Assembly (NCBI GenBank): GCA_905197435.1
Contig: CAJJYX010000044.1
Coordinates: 1 to 19,563 of the forward strand
DNA: 19,563 bases
Reading direction: 5' to 3'
Source of the DNA: an uncultured Bacteroides sp.
GTDB taxonomy: Bacteria; Bacteroidota; Bacteroidia; Bacteroidales; Bacteroidaceae
Part shown: positions 1-6,545 of the stretch, in pieces
Position numbering within the stretch: position 1 is the first letter of the stretch
Layout: each line of letters starts with the position of its first letter
Notes under the pieces: generated by a model
Seen by the model: the letters and a program-made list of their open reading frames with translations, nothing else
The model's database searches: none
What the model was told of the DNA's origin: nothing
Made by a program: the position numbers and the translations under genes

Positions 1-96
1 ATTTTTCTTATTATCAGCACAATGCCAATAATATAGTTCCGCGAAGACTTTGATAATCTCGTATATTGGTATGCAAACTCAGGAGGTGGCTGTCAA
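1..96 (+). repeat. Direct repeat copy 1, candidate susC shufflon recombination site
   Basis: These 96 bases are identical to 6450-6545. The first mismatch is at base 97 (G here, A at 6546), and similarity continues weakly for about ten more bases. The left limit is unknown because the window starts inside the repeat. Bases 1-31 are non-coding with respect to the SusC frame: a TAA at 29-31 closes that frame. Bases 32-96 are in the SusC frame and encode the end of the N-terminal extension, including IISYIGMQTQEVAV. A perfect repeat that crosses from non-coding into coding sequence, in front of two otherwise diverged genes, indicates a recombination site kept identical by exchange. The exact crossover core cannot be defined from two copies. 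Confidence 0.85.
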
Positions 97-3040
97 GCCG
101 AATGTAAGAATTTTAATGAAGAGTGATGCAGAGCTGTTGGACGAGGTTGTCGTAGTGGCCTATGGTACTGCAAAAAGGGAATCGCTGACCGGCTCCATTT
201 CAGTCGTCGACAATAAAAAGATAGAGAAGCGCGTTACTACCAGTGTGACGGGTGCACTTGAAGGTGCAGCTCCGGGCGTGCAGGTAAACAACACGTATGG
301 CGAACCGGGTTCTGCTCCCAGTGTCCGTATCCGCGGTTTCGGTACTTTGGTATCAGAAGCATCTGACCCTTTGTATGTCGTAGACGGCATTCCTTTTGAT
401 GGCAATATGGCTGAACTGAATTCCAACGACATTGAGAGCATGTCTATCCTGAAAGATGCCGCCTCTGCGGCACTATACGGTAATCGGGCAGCCAACGGAG
501 TTGTGATAATCACCACCAAAAGCGGACGTAACACAAACAAGCCGAGCATTACGCTGCAGATAAATCAAGGCATCTACAATAGAGGTATCGGTGAGTACGA
601 ACGTCTGGGTGCTGACAGCTGGATGGAAACGTCCTGGATGGCCAAGAAAAATGCCATGATGAGCAATAACGGAATGAGTGCAAGCGAAGCCGGTACTTAT
701 GCTACGGAACATCTTATTGGAGAGTCTATCGGACGCAATATTTATGATGCCGCAGACACAGCTTTGTTCGATGCAAACGGTAAGTTGACAGCCAAAAGGC
801 TTTCGGGTTACAATGACCTTGACTGGCAAGATGCCATTGAGCGTAACGGACATCGGCAGGAATACAACTTATCGGGTGCCACGTCAGGACCAAAATACAA
901 TGTTTATTCTTCTGTGGGCTATCTGAACGAAAAAGGATATGTGAAAACCACGGGCTATGAGCGCTTTTCCGGCCGTATCAACACCACCTATACTCCGAAT
1001 GACTGGTTTAAGGGAGGCGTAAACCTCACCGGCTCTTGGACTAAGCGTAATTATAATGACAATGCAACCGGCAGCTACTATGCCAACCCGTTCTATGTAG
1101 CCCGCTATATGGCACCGGTATATCCTGTCTTCATGCATAATTCCGACGGTACATATCAACTGGATGCCGATGGAAATAAAATTTACGACACCACTTCCCC
1201 TTATTTGAGCAACCGGAACATCGCATATGAAATGCTGTACGACAAACAGGAAAGTGTGCGTAATGTATTGGGCGGACAGGCTTTCGCGACCTTTACACTT
1301 CCTTACGGGGTGTCACTGACCGTGAAAGGTGACATGAACAACAGTACGACAAATAATAAAAAGTATGATAATCCTGAAATTGGTGATGGCGCAACAAATA
1401 ATGGACGCCTGACCAGCTATGCTTATCAATTCAGGTCTGTGGCCCTACAGCAAATCCTGAACTGGACTTACAAATTCGCCGAAGTACATAACGTGGAAGC
1501 TATGGCGGCCCATGAGAGCTATAGTTGGGAACGCAAATATACTTACGGCATGAATACCGGTATGGCTGTGGACGGCAACCTCACAATGGGCAATTTTCTC
1601 AATAACTCTTATTACAGTGGCAGTGATGATGAAGACAAGCTGGAATCTTACCTGGCGCGCGTGAAGTACAATTATGACGAACGCTATTTCCTGGAAGGCT
1701 CATTCCGTCGTGACGGCTCTTCACGTTTCCACAAGGACAACCGTTGGGGTAACTTCTATTCCATAGGTGCCAGTTGGAACATGAAGCGCGAAGCTTTCTT
1801 GCAAGACGTGAATTGGGTGAACATGCTGAAGTTGCGTGCTTCTTACGGTGAAGTCGGCAATAATATGGGAGTCAGCTTATATGGTTACATGGCACTTTAC
1901 AACATTGACAAGAACGCCGGCTCGCCTGCTTTGTTAAAACAGTCACTTTCGGCACCCGACATCAAGTGGGAAACAACGCAAACAGTGGACGTGGCAATAG
2001 AAGGCCGCTTGTTCGAGTTCCTTAACTTCCAAATTGGTTACTTCGACAAACGTTCCAAAGACTTGCTGTTTGAAGTACGCCTGCCGCTTTCTGCCGGTTC
2101 TTATCCTTGGGTAGATCCGGACACTGCCCCGATGAACCTGACACAATATAAAAACATCGGTTCCGTCTCCAACCGTGGCTGGGAAATCTCCTTGAATGCT
2201 GATGTCATCAACACGAATGACTGGAAATGGAATGTAGGCGTGGATGCGACTTTCCTGAAAAACAAAATCGTGAAATTGCCTGATGGAAAAGATATTCTGC
2301 ACGGAATGCAAAACTATTCCGAAGGACATTCCATCTATGAATTCTATACTTACCACTTCGAGGGGGTAGACCAAATGACCGGTACGTCACTTTATACCTT
2401 GGATCCGGAGAAAAAGGAAAAAGCTGCCGAAGCTGGCGCATTGGCCACTATCAATGGAACAGATTATGCGACGGCTGTTGCTTATGGCAAGCGCGACTGG
2501 GCAGGCAGCGTGCTTCCTACAGTCTATGGTTCGGTAAGTTCTGCACTGTCATGGAGAAATTGGAACTTGAGCCTGCTGTTTACCTACTCTTTGGGCGGCA
2601 AGACTTATGACGGTTCTTATCGCAGCCTGATGCGTGTTTCTGAATCGGGAGCTTCCGGCAGTGCCTATCACAAAGACATATTGAATTCTTGGAAGGAAGC
2701 CCCGGCAGGCATGACAGAAACATCGGCCAACCGCATCGATCCCAACGGAACTCCTCGCGTGGATTATTACAAGTCATCGGAATTGAATGACACCAGCGAT
2801 CGTTGGCTGACAAGTGCATCTTACCTGGTATTCAAAAATTTGAATATCTCCTACAGTTTGCCGAAAAGTTGGCTGAAAAGTATGAAGTTGGAAGGACTGT
2901 CACTGACCGGTGGCATCGAAAACCTTTTCACAGTGACGGCACGCAAGGGCTTGAATCCGCAATATTCATTTAATGGAGGTTCGGACAATACATACGTGAC
3001 TGCCCGGGTGTATAACCTTGGCCTTACAGTGAAATTCTAA
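50..3040 (+). CDS. SusC/RagA-family TonB-dependent transporter, 5'-truncated silent cassette 1
   Basis: This encodes the outer-membrane barrel half of a SusC/SusD importer, which takes up glycans or other large nutrients using TonB energy. About 996 residues are readable, against roughly 1,050-1,100 for full SusC proteins. The TTG at 50 is only the first possible start; no signal peptide precedes it and an in-frame TAA lies at 29-31. The frame opens inside the CarboxypepD_reg-like domain (IISYIGMQTQEVAVKPNV). A TonB-box-like LDEVVVVAYGT follows at residues 30-40, then the plug (VRIRGFGTL, YVVDGIPF, LKDAASAALYG to about 160). The barrel includes RRDGSSRF near 550 and ends in a terminal Phe (LTVKF). 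As it stands the product could not be exported. I infer a silent cassette expressed only after recombination with an expression site. The downstream susD begins 28 bases after the stop. Substrate is unknown. Confidence 0.88.
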   Translation: MIISYIGMQTQEVAVKPNVRILMKSDAELLDEVVVVAYGTAKRESLTGSISVVDNKKIEKRVTTSVTGALEGAAPGVQVNNTYGEPGSAPSVRIRGFGTLVSEASDPLYVVDGIPFDGNMAELNSNDIESMSILKDAASAALYGNRAANGVVIITTKSGRNTNKPSITLQINQGIYNRGIGEYERLGADSWMETSWMAKKNAMMSNNGMSASEAGTYATEHLIGESIGRNIYDAADTALFDANGKLTAKRLSGYNDLDWQDAIERNGHRQEYNLSGATSGPKYNVYSSVGYLNEKGYVKTTGYERFSGRINTTYTPNDWFKGGVNLTGSWTKRNYNDNATGSYYANPFYVARYMAPVYPVFMHNSDGTYQLDADGNKIYDTTSPYLSNRNIAYEMLYDKQESVRNVLGGQAFATFTLPYGVSLTVKGDMNNSTTNNKKYDNPEIGDGATNNGRLTSYAYQFRSVALQQILNWTYKFAEVHNVEAMAAHESYSWERKYTYGMNTGMAVDGNLTMGNFLNNSYYSGSDDEDKLESYLARVKYNYDERYFLEGSFRRDGSSRFHKDNRWGNFYSIGASWNMKREAFLQDVNWVNMLKLRASYGEVGNNMGVSLYGYMALYNIDKNAGSPALLKQSLSAPDIKWETTQTVDVAIEGRLFEFLNFQIGYFDKRSKDLLFEVRLPLSAGSYPWVDPDTAPMNLTQYKNIGSVSNRGWEISLNADVINTNDWKWNVGVDATFLKNKIVKLPDGKDILHGMQNYSEGHSIYEFYTYHFEGVDQMTGTSLYTLDPEKKEKAAEAGALATINGTDYATAVAYGKRDWAGSVLPTVYGSVSSALSWRNWNLSLLFTYSLGGKTYDGSYRSLMRVSESGASGSAYHKDILNSWKEAPAGMTETSANRIDPNGTPRVDYYKSSELNDTSDRWLTSASYLVFKNLNISYSLPKSWLKSMKLEGLSLTGGIENLFTVTARKGLNPQYSFNGGSDNTYVTARVYNLGLTVKF

Positions 3041-3068
3041 GGAGTTAAACATTAAAAAGAAAGAAATT

Positions 3069-4709
3069 ATGAAGAATTATATAAACAAAGTTTTTATTGG
3101 TGGCTTGCTTGTTGGAATGTCGTTAACGGCATCCTCTTGCGGAGAAGACTTTCTGGACACTGCCCCGACCAGCTCTACAGGTGCCAGTGATGCAGTAGGC
3201 ACAACAGCCAATGCAACAAAAGCATTGAACGGCATTGCCAAAATCATGACTACGCAGCAGTATTTTTTCGGTCAGGGATTTGCAGGCGAAAACAACATCA
3301 TGGCTCATTATGAGAACTACCCGAGCGAGAACTACCTCTTCAACCTCTATGCATCCGGTTGGTCTCCTATTCACAATCAAGAGTTCCATTCACAAACAAA
3401 CTCTATTTATGACGCTTATGCATGGTACTATTATTACACTATCATAGGCAATGCCAACACTATTATTGCCAATATTGACGATGCCGACGGAACTGAAGCA
3501 GACAAGGCTTTCATCAAAGCCTCTGCACTGACTTTCCGGGCATACGCATTCGAGAAACTGGCTCATTATTACTGTTGGCGCTGGCAGGATTCCAACAATG
3601 GGGCTTCGCAAGGACTGGTGCTTCGCCTGGACGAATCAACAGGCAGCATGCCTTATTCTACATTGGCAGAAACCTACACTCAAATCTACAAAGACCTGGA
3701 TGATGCCATTTCTTTATATACTCAAAGCGGGAAGAATCGTGAAGCCGCGGAGGTCTGGATGCCGAACATAAATGTAGCCCATGCTGTCTATGCACGTGCA
3801 GCCCTCACAAAGCAGGATTATACCAAGGCATTGTCTGAAGCGAAACTGGCTCGCCAGAACTATCCTCTGATGTCAAACTCCGACTACCAAGCGGGATTCT
3901 GCAACCCGACAGGCGAGTGGATTTTCGGTTGTTTTGGCGGCTCGCAAGAAAACAACTGGTATTGGAGCTATGGTGTTCAGTTTGCTTGCAACGGATACTA
4001 CGCAAGCACCCAGCAGACCAGTGCAGGTGCAATTGGTCGTGAACTGATTAACCGTATTCCCAACAACGATGCCCGTAAAGCACTATTCTTGACGGAGGAC
4101 AAATTCCCCGGATATAACTTCAATGATGGCTCTGCTATGGATTTGTCTTATGGCATCTTGGGAATGGGCAGTGAAGCTGCTGCAGACCAACTTTGGGAAG
4201 ATGCGGCAGCCTATTGCCAAAAAATGGCAGTAAGTGGACTTGAGGCCCCTTACCAAGCTGGTTATATGTATTTGGGCGGACAGCTGAAGTTCTACGTATT
4301 CGACACTCCGGGGGTAAGCTACCTGCCTTTCATCCGTTCATCGGAAATGGTGTTGATAGAAGCGGAAGCCAGCTACTTCCTGCATGACGAACCGGCTGCT
4401 CAAGCTGCTTTGGTGGACTTGAACAAGACTTCCGGACGTAATCCCGAATATACATGTACTAAGACGGGAGACGCGCTTTGGAATGAAATCATGGATTATC
4501 GCGAGCTGGAACTTTGGGGAGAAGGCTTTGCTTGGAGCGACTATAAACGCTGGAATCGCCCGGTTGTGCGCAAAGGCTTTGCTGACGGTGGCAATGCCCA
4601 TATCTCTATTGCGAAAACAATCCCTGCAGACGGAGCCAACAAGTGGACTTGGGATATTCCATTGGCTGAGACAGACTACAACGATGCCTTGAATCTTGCA
4701 GGGAAATAA
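3069..4709 (+). CDS. SusD/RagB-family outer-membrane lipoprotein, partner of cassette 1
   Basis: This is the surface lid of the SusC/SusD importer; it binds substrate above the SusC barrel. The 546-residue product has a lipoprotein signal with lipobox TASSC and acylated Cys24. It is followed by an acidic GEDF stretch typical of Bacteroides surface export. The central part (about 130-270) has the helical TPR-like pattern of SusD (ASALTFRAYAFEKLAHYY). The C-terminal half carries the family signatures SSEMVLIEAEA near 420-435 and DYRELELWGEGFAWSDYKRW near 476-495. Aromatic clusters such as DAYAWYYYY and NNWYWSYG could line the binding face, which is inference. The ATG at 3069 is well placed after an A-rich leader and 28 bases behind the SusC cassette, so both should be co-transcribed when the cassette is active. 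No glycoside hydrolase or regulator follows. Confidence 0.93.
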   Translation: MKNYINKVFIGGLLVGMSLTASSCGEDFLDTAPTSSTGASDAVGTTANATKALNGIAKIMTTQQYFFGQGFAGENNIMAHYENYPSENYLFNLYASGWSPIHNQEFHSQTNSIYDAYAWYYYYTIIGNANTIIANIDDADGTEADKAFIKASALTFRAYAFEKLAHYYCWRWQDSNNGASQGLVLRLDESTGSMPYSTLAETYTQIYKDLDDAISLYTQSGKNREAAEVWMPNINVAHAVYARAALTKQDYTKALSEAKLARQNYPLMSNSDYQAGFCNPTGEWIFGCFGGSQENNWYWSYGVQFACNGYYASTQQTSAGAIGRELINRIPNNDARKALFLTEDKFPGYNFNDGSAMDLSYGILGMGSEAAADQLWEDAAAYCQKMAVSGLEAPYQAGYMYLGGQLKFYVFDTPGVSYLPFIRSSEMVLIEAEASYFLHDEPAAQAALVDLNKTSGRNPEYTCTKTGDALWNEIMDYRELELWGEGFAWSDYKRWNRPVVRKGFADGGNAHISIAKTIPADGANKWTWDIPLAETDYNDALNLAGK

Positions 4710-4730
4710 TCCTGCCTGAATCATGTAAAT

Positions 4731-4781
4731 AACGTCAGTTCGATAAATATGAAAAGTAAGTCAATTTGTCGAACTGGCGTT
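4731..4781. repeat. Inverted repeat, 13-bp arms, at the 3' end of the ATPase gene
   Basis: The left arm AACGTCAGTTCGA (4731-4743) and right arm TCGAACTGGCGTT (4769-4781) are complementary except for one position that can form a G-U pair. The loop is 25 bases. The right arm encodes the last ATPase residues and the loop contains that gene's stop codon. It lies between the convergent susD and ATPase genes, so it could act as a bidirectional terminator, but neither side has a T-tract. A recombination or regulatory site is the alternative. Confidence 0.5.
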
Positions 4782-6032
4782 AAATGAAGCATTTAGCCAT
4801 TTCCATGCTGGCAGAATGCGTATCAGTTTATCCCCATATCTCACTTCTTCCTCATGGCTGTTTGTAATTATTAACCCCTCTGAAAGTTGATATGTGTCCA
4901 TGGCATCTTGGACACCACGGATTTCTCTCTCACGTGTACCAAGGCTATCCAATAAATAGCAAACCTGAATTGCTTGCATGACGCGAAAGCCATCGCGAAC
5001 CACAAAATCGCACTCCGCATTTCCAGAATTGTGATAAAAGACTTCTCCACCCCGGCGGCGCAATTCTATATAGACCATATTTTCTAATAAGCGTCCTTCT
5101 TCACCTGAAAAATGAAAACCTAAGCGAGATACCAGGGCATTGTCTATTGCATAAATCTTTTTGGGATTACGAAGTTGAGTCTTGACTGAATAATCGAGCT
5201 TTGACAAGGAAAAGAGTAAATATGTATTTTCTATATATTCCAAATAGTTTTTTACTGTTGTGGGGTTTTTAACTCCAATCACTTTGGCTAATGAAGTGTA
5301 GGTAAGAGGCTTCCCTATATTGCTGACTGTATAATAGACCAGTTCCTTCACTTCACGTTCGTTCACAATCTGGTTACGGACCATAACATCCTTATATAGA
5401 ATATTGTCATACAATGTTTTTAGGACGATACCATCCTCAGACTTTAAATAAAGAGGGAAGCCGCCCTGCCTTAGATAAGCATTAAAAGCCGACTGTATTT
5501 CTCCTCGCGCTACTGTACCGGAAATATCTCCCAACAAATGTTGTTGCTTATGAAAATGCAAAAACTCAGAAAACGAGAAAGGATAAAGCTCTATTGCAAT
5601 ATAACATCCAGTCAAGTAGGTTCCCAGTTCTTTACTTAGCATCCGGGCATTGGAACCAGTTATAAAGACCTTTTTCCCGGAATTATATAACCGTTTCACA
5701 AAATATTCCCATCCTATAACATTCTGTATCTCGTCAAAATAGAAATAGTTTTGTTCTCCATAGAGTTCAATAAATACCTCATACAGCTGCTGGAAATTTT
5801 CTACAGTGAAATGCCCCAAACGGTCATCATCAAAATTAAAGAAATAGTCTTTTTGGGGAAGTCTATCACGTATTTGCTGAAGCAATACTGATTTACCGCA
5901 ACGGCGAACTCCTGAAATGATAATAACCTCTTCATTATTCAAGTATTTCTCTGGAAATCTACGGATTACACTCTTTCTACTTGATAAGAAAGACTTTTGG
6001 TCAATTATGATATCTTTTAAAAGCTGTTTCAT
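4761..6032 (-). CDS. AAA-family ATPase with C-terminal DUF4143 domain
   Basis: This belongs to the large AAA+DUF4143 family, common in Bacteroidales in many copies and without an agreed function. From the chosen start there are 423 residues; a start at 6068 would add twelve (435). In the longer numbering the Walker A motif GVRRCGKS is at 53-60, the Walker B YFYFDE at 108-113 and the sensor-like ITGSN at 136-140. LYPFSFSEFL follows, and then the DUF4143 region to the C-terminus, with a nuclease-like ECDFVVRDGFRVMQAIQV core. I prefer the ATG at 6032 because a strong -7 box lies across 6055-6063, over the first codons of the longer version. The gene is antisense to the SusC cassettes and sits between the two repeats. 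Family habits suggest an independent gene rather than a part of the importer. Confidence 0.88.
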   Translation of the reverse strand: MKQLLKDIIIDQKSFLSSRKSVIRRFPEKYLNNEEVIIISGVRRCGKSVLLQQIRDRLPQKDYFFNFDDDRLGHFTVENFQQLYEVFIELYGEQNYFYFDEIQNVIGWEYFVKRLYNSGKKVFITGSNARMLSKELGTYLTGCYIAIELYPFSFSEFLHFHKQQHLLGDISGTVARGEIQSAFNAYLRQGGFPLYLKSEDGIVLKTLYDNILYKDVMVRNQIVNEREVKELVYYTVSNIGKPLTYTSLAKVIGVKNPTTVKNYLEYIENTYLLFSLSKLDYSVKTQLRNPKKIYAIDNALVSRLGFHFSGEEGRLLENMVYIELRRRGGEVFYHNSGNAECDFVVRDGFRVMQAIQVCYLLDSLGTREREIRGVQDAMDTYQLSEGLIITNSHEEEVRYGDKLIRILPAWKWLNASFNASSTN

Positions 6033-6054
6033 AGGCTCATTGGTATTTTGTACA

Positions 6055-6063
6055 GCAAATATA
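6055..6063 (-). promoter_or_regulatory. Candidate Bacteroides -7 box for the ATPase gene
   Basis: The minus strand reads TATATTTGC, a full match to the Bacteroides primary-sigma -7 consensus TAnnTTTG plus the frequent trailing C. A T-run around 6085-6092 lies at roughly the -33 distance but only loosely fits TTTG. Transcription would start near 6051, giving a leader of about 20 bases before the ATG at 6032. This would rule out the in-frame ATG at 6068 as a start. Confidence 0.5.
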
Positions 6064-6068
6064 GTCAT

Positions 6069-6498
6069 TCTCTATTTTAAATAGAAAAAAACAGGCGATT
6101 ATTCCTATTAAGAATAGAGATAATATAGCTTTTCAGAGTTGGACAGTTTCTATTTATTGAATAGTGTTTACATAAAGTTGTATATCCCCAGAAATAAGAC
6201 AAGCAACACAAGTCAACAAATGACAAAAAATATTCAAATGATAGATATTGACAAAGTGGCTTCCGCATTTGAAGAAAGAAGTTCAAACACTATGGATATA
6301 ATATATAAGTAAAGTGTCAAATCACTATTTATCAGAATGTTACTATTGCAAATGGTACCACACAAGTAGAGTAGCATTCATTGTTGGTATAGCTACAATA
6401 GCTTCTATGGGCACATCCCTTGTTTTTGCAGGATTTTGGGGTCACTTGTATTTTTCTTATTATCAGCACAATGCCAATAATATAGTTCCGCGAAGACT
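6069..6498. other. AT-rich intergenic region with small dyads and the silent-side flank of cassette 2
   Basis: This 430-base stretch holds no convincing gene. Next to the ATPase it has three short dyads of the form CTATT-n-AATAG (6072-6084, 6105-6117, 6150-6164). A 30-codon ORF lies at 6220-6312. A GTG-initiated 62-codon ORF at 6314-6502 contains one hydrophobic stretch (FIVGIATIASMGTSLVFAG) and ends across the repeat; I regard it as probably non-coding. Another perfect dyad, AGCTA-CAA-TAGCT, lies at 6391-6403. From 6450 the sequence is the shared repeat. I see no Bacteroides-type promoter reading into the SusC cassette; the nearest look-alike is TGTTTTTGC at 6421-6429, which lacks the TA. 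Confidence 0.6.
6220..6312 (+). CDS. Possible 30-residue small ORF
   Basis: An ATG at 6220 opens 30 codons ending in TAA at 6310-6312. The peptide starts MTKNIQMIDIDKVASAFEE and has no signal peptide or membrane segment. Its composition is charged and protein-like, which is unusual for random AT-rich DNA, and an A-rich stretch precedes it. I do not recognise it. It may be the remnant of a gene cut by recombination at this locus, or chance. Confidence 0.2.
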   Translation: MTKNIQMIDIDKVASAFEERSSNTMDIIYK

Positions 6499-6545
6499 TT
6501 GATAATCTCGTATATTGGTATGCAAACTCAGGAGGTGGCTGTCAA
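6450..6545 (+). repeat. Direct repeat copy 2, candidate susC shufflon recombination site
   Basis: This is identical to 1-96 and in the same orientation, offset by 6,449 bases. It starts in non-coding sequence and ends 16 codons into the SusC frame as counted from the TTG at 6499. The following bases stay similar to the other copy for only a few codons (CCGAATGTAA is shared) before the genes diverge. The base before it at 6449 is T; whether the match extends left cannot be seen because copy 1 is cut by the window edge. Confidence 0.85.

Noticed and set aside
4761..6032. The ATPase as the recombinase or switch of the susC cassettes
   Set aside because: It has Walker motifs and a DUF4143 region but no tyrosine or serine recombinase signature. 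The family is scattered in Bacteroides genomes independently of susC loci.
6391..6403. AGCTA-CAA-TAGCT dyad as a recombinase core site
   Set aside because: It lies outside the shared repeat, and with 5-bp arms could occur by chance. No second copy was seen in the window.
6421..6429. TGTTTTTGC as a promoter for cassette 2
   Set aside because: The conserved TA of the Bacteroides -7 box is missing and there is no start codon with a signal peptide downstream.
6314..6502. GTG-initiated 62-codon ORF with one hydrophobic stretch, ending in the repeat
   Set aside because: It has no clear leader, no recognisable family and an unusual start. Its last codons are simply the repeat read in another frame. 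Most likely chance, so it is described only within the intergenic entry.
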